This document shows, in pieces, positions 1-11,689 of a DNA stretch of 55,571 nucleotides (positions are counted from its first letter, which is position 1; each line of letters begins with the position of its first letter). The notes below the pieces were generated by a model, which did no database searches, was not told the DNA's origin, and saw only the letters and a list, made by a program, of their open reading frames with translations. The position numbers were made by a program, and so were the translations under genes. This DNA comes from Chara braunii. Lineage: Eukaryota > Streptophyta > Charophyceae > Charales > Characeae. Location of the stretch: contig BFEA01000117.1 in assembly GCA_003427395.1 (NCBI GenBank), positions 2,132,932 through 2,188,502 on the forward strand, read 5' to 3'.

Positions 1-798
1 GAAACACCGAATACACGTCGGGATACAATATGCCAGATCGAAAAAAAATGACTAAGTAAAATCCCGAAAATCCCGAAGTGTATTTCGGTAACGAAGCACC
101 GAATACACATCGGGATACAATATGTCAGATCGAAAAAAATGACTAAGTAAAATCCCAAAAATCCCGAAGTGTATTTCGGTAATGAAACACCGAATACACG
201 TCGGGATATAATATTCCTGATCGAAAAAAATGACTAAGTAAAATCCCGAAAATCCCGAAGTAAATATCGGTAACGAAACACCGAATACACGTCGGGATAC
301 AATATGCCAGATTGAAAAAAATGACTAAGTAAAATTCCGAAAATCCGGAAGTGTATTTCGGTAACGAAACACCGAATACACGTCGGGATATAATATGCCA
401 GATCGAAAAAATGACTAAGTAAAATCCCAAAAAATCCCGAAGTGTATTTCGCACCGAATACACGTCGCGATATAATATGCCAGATTGAAAAAAATGACTA
501 AGTAAAATCCCAAAAATCCCAAAGTGAATTTCGGTAACGAAACACCGAATACACTTCGGGATATAATATGCGAGATCGAAAAAAATGACTAAGTAAAATC
601 CTGAAAATCCCGAAGTGTATTTCGGTAACGAAACACCGAATACACGTCGGGATATAATATGCCATATTTAAAAAAATGACGTAGTAAAATCCCGAAAATC
701 CCGAAGTGTATTTCAGTAACGAAACACCGAATAAACGTCGAGATATAATATGTCTGATCGAAAAAAATGACTAAGTAAATCATGAAGTGTATTGTCAC
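1..798. repeat. 91-bp tandem repeat, about nine units
   Basis: Units start near 1, 93, 184, 275, 366, 451, 539, 630 and 721. Most are 91-92 bp; the one at 451 has lost about 9 bp at its start and the last is truncated. Each unit contains GAAACACCGAATACACGTCG, a poly-A run and AATGACTAAGTAAAATCCC. An imperfect inverted repeat crosses each unit boundary: an arm near CCCGAAGTGTATTTCGG faces CCGAATACACGTCGGG across roughly 12 bp. Because 91 is not a multiple of three, the minus-strand reading frames through the array are chance products. Confidence 0.93.
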
Positions 799-829
799 TT
801 AATGAATGTGTTTGTCTTCGGTATACCAT

Positions 830-2055
830 ATATAAGACTCTTTTCACTATACATTCAGCGGAATATATAACCTCCATTAACCATCTCTCGTCATCAATGA
901 GAAAATGAACACTCACATTAGTCTTTCTCTTCTTCTTCGTCTTCATCTTTTCATCTTGTTTAAGAGCAAGAAGTCTCATACCTCCTGGATGCTTGGGGTC
1001 CAACTCGTTCCATGAACTATCACAGACATGGCGCATTGCATATCCTTTTTTGCCACCTCACTCCTTACATCCTCCTAAAGAGGTCTGCAATAGGTGGTAG
1101 TGTGACCCCCTTCACCACAATAGTAGCAGACAAAACTCTTCTTAGGACGATCATCATACTTCCTCCTTTCTCTGTTTCCTCTGTCACCATTTTTTTCATT
1201 CTTTCTGGATCTAGAAGAATCTCCCTTCTTACCATACTAGCCTTCATCATCATTATCATCATCATCATCCTCTTGCTTCTTTCCTTTGTCATCTACAACA
1301 TGGTTTGCAGGCATTGTACGCATGTAGTTAGCCATCACTCCTTGAATAATATTTCCAGCACTCAGATTGTTCTCCTTGTTCATACTATTCTCAGTCTCTC
1401 AGTCCTTGGTCAATGTACTAATCTGATCTAGTGACCATTTCTTATGAGAGACTGTAGGTAGAGTTCTAACAATTACAACCATTTCATCCCATCTGAGAGG
1501 ATAGTGTTGAGTTTGATTGAGAACTGTCTGCCTTTCGGTGTCAGTAAAATTTGTCAAAAATATATAACATCTCTAAGCTTCATCCAAATAAGGAATTCTT
1601 CTTGCTGTTCGGATGAAGGTCTGAAGAAAAACATTGAAAGTGTCATACTTAGCTCTTCTGATGTTGAGTAAATCATTGGTTGTAGTTGGAACCGAGTCCT
1701 TTTCAAATTCATTTTTCATTCTCTCTTTGACCTCTTCCCATGTAGTGACCCCTTCCATCAATTCCTTAATAGTCAATCTTGAGTCAGTATCACAGTAGGA
1801 TAGGAGGTGCTTAAGTCGTTGCTTATCTGTCTAACCATCACTAAGACCAAATAATCCATACTCGTCCAGGAAATCATTTACTTGAGGTCCTCTGAAACAA
1901 TGAATTCTCTCATCTGGCCTCTTTGCTCTTGCAATGTCTGATCCTCCTTTCATTGTGTCGACTCTCTCAACCAATTCTCGTATAACCCCAACCAAGACCT
2001 CTTCATTGGTTCCCGTAGAAGAACTCGGTCTCGGTCGTCCTGTCATTTTGACCAT
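830..2055 (-). pseudogene. Decayed gag-like ORF with CCHC zinc knuckle (LTR-retrotransposon type)
   Basis: Reading leftward from an ATG at 2055, one frame runs through a gag-like helical region and reaches a CX2CX4HX4C knuckle (CYYCGEGGHTTTYC) at 1128-1087. Several in-frame stops interrupt it, including TAG at 1831-1833 and one near 1573. The segments at 2055-1831, 1776-1573 and the knuckle share the same frame, so this is a single ORF that has accumulated nonsense changes. Beyond the knuckle, 1036-830 continues as lysine-rich coding-like sequence in another frame, implying a frameshift. CCHC knuckles bind nucleic acid in gag proteins. I see no reverse transcriptase or LTRs nearby, so the family is not fixed. 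It lies directly downstream, on the same strand, of the repeated-domain block at 2.1-6.1 kb. Confidence 0.7.
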
Positions 2056-2116
2056 AGATTTTTTCGGATACTTGTTTCTCTCTTTCTGTCACTCTTGTCC
2101 TCTTCTTCCTTGTCCT

Positions 2117-2677
2117 TCAATCTCTCACTCTTTCCGCAAGAGATACAGGCTCGTTTCTCTCCTCTCTTGTATGCTCTACCCCTTTAGAATTTTGCACATA
2201 AAGAGTATAAACAATAATAGATTGAGTAGTGCTCAAGGGCAATGCAATTCTTCTCAGTCTTCGAATGTAATTTTCAATCAACTCTCTTTCATCATCCCTA
2301 CTCAATTTGTTGTTATATCCCTTTACAATACCCCGAATCATAAAATATCGAGTCAAGTCTATAATCTCATAATCAAATTGCATTGCTTACGGCTTGTTGT
2401 TGATCCTTCTTGCAAGAGAGACCCGTTCCCGATAAGTGTGGTATGATACTCTCTCAGCAGTTTCCACTCTTACCACATTTAATAAGTAGCTTATCTCAGT
2501 CTGGTCAGTGACAATTCTCAGGGTGGAATCTCTCGTTCGGTCAAAGAAAGGCTTCAAAAACTCAAGCTCATCCAAGGTAGAGAGGTTTCTGTCAGAGATC
2601 CGAAGAGTCCCTTCTACCTTGATTATTCTACCTTCCAACACAACAGTTAGTGTCAGCTGTTCCGTCAAGCTGGGCAT
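2117..2677 (-). pseudogene. Unrecognised minus-strand coding remnant between repeated domain and gag
   Basis: Two open stretches (2677-2387 and 2383-2117) lie in one frame separated by a single stop. The translation is charged and helix-like, with no motif I recognise. It follows repeated-domain copy E (2680-3228) and precedes the gag-like ORF, all on the minus strand, so it is probably part of the same ancient coding unit. The gag frame differs by one base, so a frameshift or a separate ORF lies between. Function unknown. Confidence 0.45.
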
Positions 2678-2679
2678 TG

Positions 2680-3228
2680 CTAAACATCATAAGCAATATC
2701 TGAAAGGTAGATCTTGGGTTGAACGTCATCAGGGATTTCGAATCTGTGTTCAAAGGTACTCAAAAGTAGGGATTTTATCATCACCGTGAGTTTTTTCTCT
2801 CTTGTTCGACCAATCTCAGCAATAACTTCTAGCAGAGGCATCCAATCTCTCCTGTCTTCAAATCCCTTAGCAATTGAGAACTCAGAGAGTCTTTCAAATT
2901 CTCTTACTCCCACTCCCCACGTTACTCTCTTTCTTAGTTTCTCTAGTCATTCTTTTGTCTGCTCAAGACTGACATACGTCCCTTTTAAATATTCCAAGAA
3001 GTCAACCTCCTCCTCTAGACTGGTAGAGGAGTAAACCCTCACATCCAAGCTGTCAGAGTTCAGAAATTTAACCACTGGAATGTGAAATACTATATGTCCT
3101 TCACCACAAATCTCATGCCTCAAAATTACAAAGGGATTATCGTGCCATGTCACCTCATAAAGTTTGCCCCTCACAGTAGTTATCCTAACTACTGAGAGTA
3201 TTCTTCTTGGACTCTCTTCACTTTCCAC
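2680..3228 (-). pseudogene. Repeated unknown domain, copy E
   Basis: The fifth and most diverged copy of the domain also seen at 5509-6057, 4158-4571, 3734-4174 and 3240-3683. Two open stretches (3228-2947 and 2913-2680) share one frame, separated by one stop. Its LDVRVY segment matches the D-[IVL]-x-x-[YF]-V core of the other copies. Its later FEDRRDWMPLLEVIAEI aligns without gaps with YCDGANWLPIISMVLTW of copy B and keeps the tryptophan that is a stop codon in copies C and D. Function not recognised. Confidence 0.5.
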
Positions 3229-3239
3229 GCAAATTTTAT

Positions 3240-3683
3240 CATGGCATACTAATTGTCTCTTGGGAATGTAAGTCCCTCAACAGGTGGAGATGACATCCCA
3301 ACAAAAGGTCTGACAAAGGTACTAAAGGAGAAACTCATTCCCTCTCGTTCTAATCTTCTTTTCTCATCATGCACAAGATTCGACGCTCATTGCCAACACA
3401 CACCTTTTCTACACCCTTCAAATCTCTATTTCGGCACATAAATCTCAATATCATACTCATCAAGCTCAATACAATAATAGGTAAGAACATACAGACAGTC
3501 CTGCTCTCGCCTTGATTTTTTTATGGCCTCATACCTCACTCTCTCATAGGGGATTATGACTCTGCTTGTTATAGAATTAAGAGAATTTAACAGTTTTTCT
3601 GAATCAACCTTACTCAACTCTCCATAGCCTCTTATCAGCTTAAGTCCAGGTTTCTCTCTTAAGGGCACATAGCGTCGACTCAT
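3240..3683 (-). pseudogene. Repeated unknown domain, copy D
   Basis: The first half is open (3683-3426) and contains VRYEAIKKSRREQDCLYVL followed by a Y-D-x-x-IYVP core almost identical in layout to copy C. The frame then continues with stops at 3426-3428, shortly after, and at 3249-3251. The last (TAG) falls exactly where copies A, B and E have tryptophan. The sequence after it, YAMIKFAWKVKR, matches AVIDLALKVKR just downstream of copy C. It is a decayed duplicate; biochemical role unknown. Confidence 0.6.
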
Positions 3684-3733
3684 CTGACTCTTTGGTCTCG
3701 TTTCACTTTCAAAGCAAGGTCAATCACTGCAGA

Positions 3734-4174
3734 TCAATTATTTTTTGACAAATTTATATCGGGCAAGAGAGGAGTTGGAAATCCCTCAAAGACAGTAAAT
3801 CGAGTAGATCCAGTGAAGTCCTTATTTTCCCTCTCAAATCTCTCTTTCTTTTTTAGTACCACTTCTTCACCAAATCCCCAACATCTCTCATACACCGGTT
3901 CTGTATTTCTCTCGTTTGGAACATAAATTCTCACATCATACACGTCTTGTTCTATGAAATAAAATGTCAGTATGTATAATCGTTCCTGCTCCTATCCACT
4001 CTCGATCATCTCATATCTGACAGCCTCATATGGAAACAACTCTTTCTTACTTAGAATGTTCAGTGACTTCGGGAGACACTCAACTTTCTCTTGACTTGGG
4101 CATGAACCTCTGCCAAATTTCAGCCTTCTCTGTCTGATTTCCTCTGCTGAAGTTTCGTCAGTCCTCATGACCAC
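3734..4174 (-). pseudogene. Repeated unknown domain, copy C
   Basis: Two open stretches (4174-3992 and 3943-3734) are in the same frame, interrupted by one TAG. Joined by eye they show the same domain plan as copy D: LFPYEAVRYE, then LYILTFYFIEQDVYDVRIYV, then a charged helix, then FPTPLLP. The stop at 3734-3736 (TGA) again occupies the conserved tryptophan position, and AVIDLALKVKR follows in frame. A frameshift separates it from copy B. Function not recognised. Confidence 0.62.
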
Positions 4175-4571
4175 TGACTCTTTTCTCCCACGTCAATACC
4201 ATGCTGATAATCGGCAACCAATTAGCCCCATCACAATAGTTGTTAGGTATAAGAGGATTTGGAACAGTCTTATACATTACTGGCATCACACCCCATTCCA
4301 CTTTCTTCTTTTGCTTCATCAGATTTGCTTTCTCATCATAGATAAATTGAGTCACAATCTCCCATAGCCAATTAAAGTTTTCACCATCGTTGCTGCCTCC
4401 TTCTTTGACATATGGGCGAATATCATAGATACCTCCCTCCAAGAAGTGGGTCAGCACTACGTAGATGGTTGAACCACGGGAATGATAGCCCCAACAACCC
4501 TCATATCGGTAGGGAAATATCTCATTGACGGTGAGTTTGAATAGCTCTTTCAATGCAATGTCAACCAACAT
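4158..4571 (-). pseudogene. Repeated unknown domain, copy B (uninterrupted)
   Basis: This 137-codon open frame carries a full domain without internal stops: EIFPYRYEG, IYVVLTHFLEGGIYDIRPYV, a lysine-rich helix, VPNPLIPNNYCDGANWLP, then a C-terminal helix. It is the best copy to use as a query. It overlaps the start of copy C in a different frame. Upstream, 4612-4659 encodes FDIRYVLLPPN on the same strand in another frame, possibly a fragment of a sixth copy. I know no family with this pattern. Confidence 0.6.
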
Positions 4572-5508
4572 TTGTCTTGATATGTCGCTCTTTTTCTTTC
4601 AATTCCTTCAGTGTATTAGGAGGTAATAGAACATACCTGATATCAAACTCGATTCTCTCCAGTCAACTATATCAATCTCCTCTCCCGTCCAGTGTGGTAC
4701 CTCACATAAGGAAAGATAGGAATCAGTTAGCAATTTAGGTTTTTCAAGAGAATAACGACTCAAGAAAATATCACAAAATCAGTCTGAAAAATTCCTTGGA
4801 AAATTCTGAAATTGTCAACAGTTCTCAAGGCTTAATCAAAGCTCAAAGCTGCTTGCTGACCCAGGCTCGTTCCGGACACGGAAATTTTTCATGTCCCCGG
4901 CAACGGCGTAATTTTTGTCACACTTTTTCCAGTCGGGACACCACAGGCGACCGGAATGCCAACAGGCTGTCACGCAGGTTTTTGTTGTTGATTGCAATAA
5001 ATAAAATAAATTAAATAATGCAAATGCCTTCCTGCTGTGTGCGTCCGGCTTCGAGCGAGACCCTTCAATTGCGGTCTTCGTCGGTCCCCTGTCTTATGAA
5101 TCTTTTATTTTGATCAGGAACAGCAGAGAATCATGCAAATAATAATCATAAAACCGTAGAGTGCTATGGATGCATCAATTATATCAATCGGATTTTGAAA
5201 ACTGTGACAGAATCATTGACAAAAGCAATCGTCAAGCAAAACAATGCAAGAAGCAAGACCAACTGACTCGAGTAATTAGAAAGACAAACGGATGAGGGAA
5301 GAATGAGAACTCGTAATAGTCTCAGAAAGTACATATGGGAGGGAGCATGGCCAACACCAATCAAGAGTTCTCACTCATCCCTTAAAACCTCACACTCAAT
5401 TTCTCATTTCGTTGTCTGTTGTTTGGGCTTCTTGCCATGTCTCCGTACTCTCCGAGGTTGGGGCCTCTGTATGTAAAGTCACATGAAACCTGCTAGTTCC
5501 GAACTCGT
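4572..5508. other. Spacer between repeated-domain copies A and B
   Basis: About 0.9 kb without a convincing gene. It holds the possible partial sixth domain copy (4612-4659, minus). Short open frames here have no coding character and look like chance. Confidence 0.5.
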
Positions 5509-6057
5509 TCATCCAAGTCCCATGATACGGAAGTCAATCATGGCACAAAAATCCTCCCATAGAGTAGGAACATATGGCTGGGAGAAGATACCTCGTCTGA
5601 GATGTGGGAACTCGGATGGCTTAGTCACTGCTTCGTAATCGATTACTGCAGGAGAGATGTACCTTTTTGCCAAGTCCACAAGGTCTCCCCAGTAAGAACC
5701 GTCGGTAAGATAGTAGGGGACCGGAGGCCTGGGGTAATCAATGAAAAGCTTAGGACCAAAGCTATAGACTAGCTTTGTGCTCCCCTGGAGTCTATCAGCT
5801 TTCCATTGCACGAACATGGCGGCTGCAGCCCACACTTCATCAAAGTGAGGGTGTGTTTCATTCCCCTTCTTCAAGAAAATCCACAGGTCTTTGACTGTAC
5901 CTTCAGCGATCTCGGTGAGAACGACGAAGATAGATAAATTTTCATGCCTGAATCCATCAATTTTGACATACGTGTAGGAGAAAGTCTCCTTGGCAGCAAT
6001 CCGATTGAGGCTGTCAAGGACCGACTGGCCAACTGTAATGGGGTTGATCTCCCTCAT
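5509..6057 (-). pseudogene. Repeated unknown domain, copy A (182-codon ORF)
   Basis: The longest clean frame in the block starts at ATG 6057 (MREINPITVGQSVLDSLNRI). It runs through IFVVLTEIAEGTVKDLWIFL, then a helix with VWAAAAMFVQWKADR, then YPRPPVPYYLTDGSYWGDL, and continues about 45 residues past the shared domain. It is the most upstream copy on the minus strand and could be the N-terminal part of a former multidomain protein. No signal peptide, membrane segment or known catalytic motif is visible. It might be a short intact gene, but its neighbours are all broken. Confidence 0.5.
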
Positions 6058-6342
6058 GTACCCAGATAATCGGTTACTCTCTAATAGTTATCTGAAAGAT
6101 AGTTGATTTTTAACTAAGAAGCGTCTGCCACGAGTCGAGTCAACTGTTATCCGCTGCATAGGTGGCAACTACTGCGAGGCTGGCAAACCCAGAATCAGCT
6201 TGGGCGCTGTAAGAGGTTGTTTGAAAGCTGTTTGATTCAGACTGAAAATTGCATGCCCTTCTAACGATTGAACGTCGGTTGAGTTTCAGTCGAGTGCTGA
6301 GTAAAAGTTACTTGATTGGATGAAGTTTTACTCAAACCAACA

Positions 6343-6540
6343 ATTGGTTGTTGATCTGGAAAACTGATCGATTGCTGATCTGGAAACTGATTGATTGCTG
6401 ATCTGGAAACTGATCGATTGTTGATCTGGAAATTGATTGTTTGCTGATCTGGAAACTGATTGATTGCTGATCTGGAAACTTATCGATTGCTGATCTGGAA
6501 ACTGATTGATTGCTGATCTGAAAACTGATCGATTGCTGTC
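6343..6540. repeat. 23-bp tandem repeat, about eight units
   Basis: Unit close to ATTGCTGATCTGGAAACTGA plus T[C/T]G. The final TCG/TTG alternates in most units, hinting at an older 46-bp period. It lies just upstream (minus sense) of the repeated-domain block. The region 6061-6342 shows nothing recognisable. Confidence 0.9.
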
Positions 6541-9500
6541 GAAAGTTGCTGACTGAGAACTGAGTGTTGCTGAGATCTCTTACTGGGAGCTTTCTTTCAT
6601 GACTGGCCCCTAAGTGTTGCTATGTGACTCCCACCAAGTCAATACATTCTAGTAGTATCACGCGAGTATTTATTAAGAATTTTTTTTTTCCTCCTTTATT
6701 ATTAATTATTAATGGCCTCTTGTGCTTGATGAACAGTCTCCACAGAGGAAAGCATGCTGTGCAGTTTTACATCAGTTCCGTAGAAATAAACAATATACTC
6801 GATGAGTGTTTGCTCCCTCACCGTCTCTAGCGCCTGGTTTCTCATTACCTTCATATAGTGTAGGGAATTTTTGATGGCGTCCTCTTCCCATCCTTCCACC
6901 TTTTCTTTACAAGCCCCGTATCTCATCATCATTATCTCGGACTCCCCCATGACTCTCTCTCCTTTCTCTGTTTTCTATGCCCTGGCTTGATGAAGCACGG
7001 TAAGGAGAGACAACTGTTATGCTTGCTCGCGCCTGGAGATGTAGTGTATCGTTTTTCTCACACGGCTTATACAGGATGGTACGACAACCGCCGGCCTGCT
7101 AGTGACACAGTCATAGCCCACCCACATGGCACACCTAGCAGCCCAGTGAAGAACGCGAGCAACAGTTTTTATTTTATTGCCTGACTAGGAGAGGCTATCA
7201 AATACAGAGATCTTCCAGGTCGGAATTTTCACGACAGCGTGCGAAGGCCTCTACTTAACAAGACATCGGACCAAGCTGATAATGATCCCTCCCCGTGGGT
7301 AATTAATCGGATGCTGCATTGTTTTCCCTGACTCTCACTTTCTGGCCAACTTCCCCGGATCAGAGTCAGGTCAGGGTAGGACCATCGGTATGGAGTAAAG
7401 CTCTGGGCACCTGCAGAATTAACTTTTCGTCCCGTTCTTTTGGGCTCTTCTGAGATTCAGGTGGGAGGACTTATTTGAGTGAAGACAAAATTATTTTACA
7501 CATTTCCCCATCTGTACTCAAACCACTAAGTACCTGTGTGAGTCTCTATCGAGTAGGAACTTAGCAATTAAATAAGCAATTATTCTCAATTGTTTTCTCT
7601 TTCCTCTGTGGCTCATCACACAGACTCAGCATCCACGATTGACTGATCTTTTCTTGAGCCCAAAGCCAACTAAAGTGGTGAACTAAACTTGACTGTTTAT
7701 TTCACTGAACAGTGTGTGACTTCACAATCTTTACATGAGAGTTTACAAGTCGGAGTGGTATAACAGCCTTTACACGGTCACACTCGCGAGGGTATCTATA
7801 ATTGTCATAGTCGCCTAGGCACTAACACACTAGCATGATTACTCATGCGCTCATGTTAGCATCTGGAGGCCCACGTGACCTCTTGCCAGAGTACCTGCGA
7901 ACTCGTTCGGTCGCACATTCATGCAATCGTACGAGCACACACCCTAATCTCACGACTACAGAGTTTCATAGGTCCTCTAGCTGTATACTCTACACGCGTA
8001 GAACCTTGTTAGTAGGACAGCGGAGGTATAGTTCAACCTCCTCTTTCTTATACAAATCTCCCAACGTTATCACTTGGCTCAAGCGCGTGACCTCTTATCC
8101 CTCCGTGTGGAAAGGAGTCAAAGAGATCATCTAATACAATAACCAAAATTAGTTGTAACTTGAGTTCAAGCTCACAAGCAAGAAGACCAATCATAAAGGT
8201 AAAACACTCAATTTACACACGAGTTCTCACAAAAGACTCACGATCCAAGGTTGCTTTCCTTTGAGAGTGCTTGAGCTAGTGGATAGGACTCAAGTATACG
8301 TCGACCTACCTCTACTTTTATCACGATATAGGAGTGATGGTTAACAAAACCTTTAAATAATTTATTCGCCTCCTTTCTTCATTAACCAAAAGCTTTAATA
8401 AACCTGTGTGATTTTACTGGAGCGAGTCACTGCCCGGTACTTCCCTAGTAATTAGGAGCAGCATCGGTGACCGATCACAAACACAAGAGATGTAAAGGTT
8501 TTGCAGACCAATTTACAGACTTATTAATTCAATTGCACATATTGGAGCAGCGGGGCAGTAGTTGGATCCTAACCTTACCGACTCAAAAGATAAATGTCGA
8601 TCATCGATCCAAATGAAGAGGTCTTATTATTACTTCTGAGAACGATCGAACAATTGGCAAGCGCAGCAGAGGAAAAACAGACAACAGAACATCAGGGCAC
8701 GCCTCTATCCCGCTCATCTGTCAAGAGTTACCAACAACCAAGATCGCCTCCCCACCCATTTAGTAGGCTGCAAGTTAAGACTCCCCTTTTCAATAGCCTT
8801 TGTACAGTTTATCCCTCTTTCCTCTTCAATCCAGAGCAACTAGAGTAACAAAGTCAGGGATACATGTAGCAATCTGCAAGAAACGTCAATAACTATATGC
8901 ACACAATCGCTTACCACGCCTCTATCAGTCTACTCTTACTTTGTATCGTCGTAAGCAATGGACGAAAGTGTTCCCTTGATCACAAGTTGATCGCATGGGG
9001 TCCATAAAACAAGAAAAATTCCCCGTTAGTTCACTCGCTGAGGCAATAATGGTCGAAACGAGCCCTTACACGAGCATGCATGTCCTGAATACAAAAACAT
9101 AAGATGTGCGGTGACTGCGAGCGCGGTCCGGTACGTCAGCAAGGTTGAACCCGACTCTGTCGCCGCACCCCTCCCCCGTTCTTGATCAAACTACTTAGTT
9201 TCCCTGGTCCCTTTGCCACGTGCCTCTGCCAGGGAAGGGAGTAACCCAACGTCCCATCAGCCACTTACTAGCTAGTTGGGGCACACGCTCAAGGCTTCCC
9301 ACTCAGGGAAGAGAACCTGGCGTCAGCTGACAGTGACGCAATGGAACCCCTCGGCACACAGCACTAGTTAGACACATAACGTCAACAAGTAATGAGGAGA
9401 GTCCCTTTTTCTCTCCTGTGTCTGATCTCCTTCTCTCTGTCTTCCCCTTTTACTAGATTCTCTTTCTGCCTTCGTAATAGTTGGCAACTCATCGGTCTAG

Positions 9501-9660
9501 TCCCACATGACTGTAAGGAACTCAAGAAGAAACTCATCTCCTGATCAGGCTCATATTGAAGACCGAGTGCTTAGCCAGAGAAGACATGTACACATTCAAG
9601 TTCTCGCCATAACTAGAGAAGTGAGGATCTCTTTCTTGAGGCACACTTTTCACAATCCCA
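6541..9660. other. Gene-poor stretch
   Basis: No recognisable gene, RNA or mobile element. A minus-strand open frame at 6950-6702 (82 codons, charged and helix-like) has some coding character and the same strand as the repeated-domain block, but no motif. Other short frames at 7835-8134 and 8594-8848 look random. Confidence 0.4.
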
Positions 9661-10156
9661 CTTGAGGTTGCTATGGTCTGTTCGTCTCTCGGCTCGAGTT
9701 ATCCCCCTGGGCTTTCTTCCACTTGTCCTACCTGCAGGCGATCTCCCCTCTGTAACTGCCTTAATGAGCTTTGACCTTCTGTCTCACGTCTTACGTCTAG
9801 CGGCTCCCGTCTCTTCGTCGTTTCGAGTCGGCCTTTGGGCCACTCTCCACTGATTGCGCGGGCGGGTGGTTCCATCGCCACTGGTCCCGTCCGTGCCAAG
9901 ACTGACAAGGAGCTCACCTTGTCTTGATCAAGCTCGGATTAAGTTCGTCCAGAACTGTCTTCGTCGGCAGCAACTCTCACGAAGCGATGCCTCCCCGGGT
10001 TGGAGTCTGAGTCACACGAGGATGACGATTTTGTCGCTCCCACGAAAATGAAGATGACGTCAACGAGTAGTCTGTCTCTCTCTCACCCTTCGCGTCCTTC
10101 CCTTGATCACATGTTGACCTCTGAGGGACTCTTCTCTGCTCACCCACTGGCCACGA
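9661..10156. other. Unassigned sequence with weak coding character
   Basis: Both strands hold hydrophilic frames (9917-9699 minus; 10000 onward plus, with an ESESHEDDD acidic stretch). I cannot decide which, if either, was coding. Confidence 0.3.
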
Positions 10157-10703
10157 TCACATACCCCCCTTTCCTTTTCCTCCCGCCTTTTCTGCCCCAC
10201 ACCCTTTGGGACTCCGCTGTCGCGAGCTGGCCTCGGCCCCGCCTTCCACAGGTTGCGCCTGAGGGTGGTTCTTGCGAACCTCGCTCGGCCTGTTCCACGA
10301 CTGGAGATCGGTCTCCCGGTTTCCAGCCTCACTCATCTCACTCTCTCCCCCTGAGTCCCTGTCCAGGTGGGCCTGTTCTTGGTCCACCGTGGTCTCAGTC
10401 TCATGATACGAGACCGTTACCTGCATTCTTGCCGTCACTCCGTCCCTCCTGCAGCGTCGCTTGGCTCGATCCTTGGCCTCCGTAATCGCATCTTGCAGCT
10501 TCGGGTTAATTCTCATCTCCTCCTCCTTCGCTCCCTCCACATTAATTTTCAGTCTCACTTCGTCACCCCCATCGTAATTGAGCATCATAGTGATCCAGGG
10601 CCCTTCCCCAGACATAGGCTTCCAGCGAGCCTGGTGGTACCTGTAGCCTGGTCTATAGCCATGCAGGCGCACACAGGGGATTTCCTGTACCCTCGCTAAA
10701 GTC
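10157..10703 (-). pseudogene. Unrecognised coding remnant
   Basis: A minus-strand frame is open from about 10703 to 10157. Its first 90 codons look genuinely coding: an aromatic, basic start (RLHGYRPGYRYHQARWKPM), then MLNYDGGDEVRLKINVEG and a long charged helix. The rest is polar and low-complexity. No ATG precedes the conserved-looking part, so it is probably an internal piece of a larger protein, perhaps a transposable-element structural protein. The plus-strand frame over the same bases is proline/serine-rich and more likely the shadow. Confidence 0.35.
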
Positions 10704-11689
10704 GCCTAGCCCTCTACCCTCAACCCGCTAACACTCAGCATAGCGAGATCGCTCAGACCTAGATGATTAATGCCAGTCCTCCCTTTTTCTCTTATAGGGT
10801 CTTCACTTATCTCAACCCCCGCGCTCTAAACGAGAGATCTAAGCAAAATTTATCAGAGTCACATCCCTTTTTAGATTTTGTAATTACATGAAAATAAGAA
10901 TAATAATAAAAGTATGAAGGAAATTAAAGAGGCAGTACCCCAACGATCATAGGGCCAGCCATTTGCTTGAAAAGACCGCAGAACTTTGTACCGTGGTCCC
11001 ATAACGGGATACCAACCAATGCTTCTGTCCTCTTCAAAAGTGGGCCGTCGGTCTATCCCTGTCGGGTACCCGTGTCCAATGGCAAGGAGGGGGCTTATGA
11101 CCTTTCCTTGGAGGGTGATAAGCCTCCTACCAATGCGGCCGCTGGTCGCCCCTCTTTGAGGGCCTTACCGTGAGACGCTCAATCAAACAGCTATGACACA
11201 GGCGGCTTACGAGGAGTCGGGCCAGCCTAGACCGTCAGGCAGTAATCGTAGTTCATAAGTTGAATCGTCGATCTCCCCTACGAAGTGACAAAACCAAAGG
11301 GGAAACCGCGTCTGAGAAATCGGTAAGTTAATAATAATAATAGTAAATAATAATAATAATAATAATAATAATAGAGGAAAAATGAAACTCAACGATACAG
11401 TGACCTGATATCGCTAGATTATCCCAGATTAAAGCAAGGGTCACGATTTGAGCGCAGCACAGACGCTTAGCTTTCTTTTTCGGCCTCACACATTTTGCTT
11501 TCTTTTATTTCTTTTTTTTAGTCTTTTTTTTTCTTTTGACATCTACCTATCCCATGCACCTATCCCATAACCTGGTAAGGGAGTACTTGGCGCGCAGTAG
11601 AAATGACAGCGCCGACGTTTTCACCTTCGCGTCCCAGGGCGAACCCGGCGGCTACCATGGCTACAGGCCGGTAGTGCTCTGCTGTACAG
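10704..11689. other. Intergenic sequence with (AAT)n tract
   Basis: No gene is supported. A TAA/AAT microsatellite occupies about 11331-11372 and a T-rich stretch lies near 11480-11540. The gag remnant begins just to the right. Confidence 0.5.

Noticed and set aside
143-798. Minus-strand open frames (106 and 69 codons) rich in Phe/Tyr/Ile
   Set aside because: They are translations of the 91-bp tandem repeat in successive frames.
10000-10485. Plus-strand 161-codon frame rich in Pro and Ser
   Set aside because: Composition looks like the antisense of the more protein-like minus-strand frame at 10157-10703.
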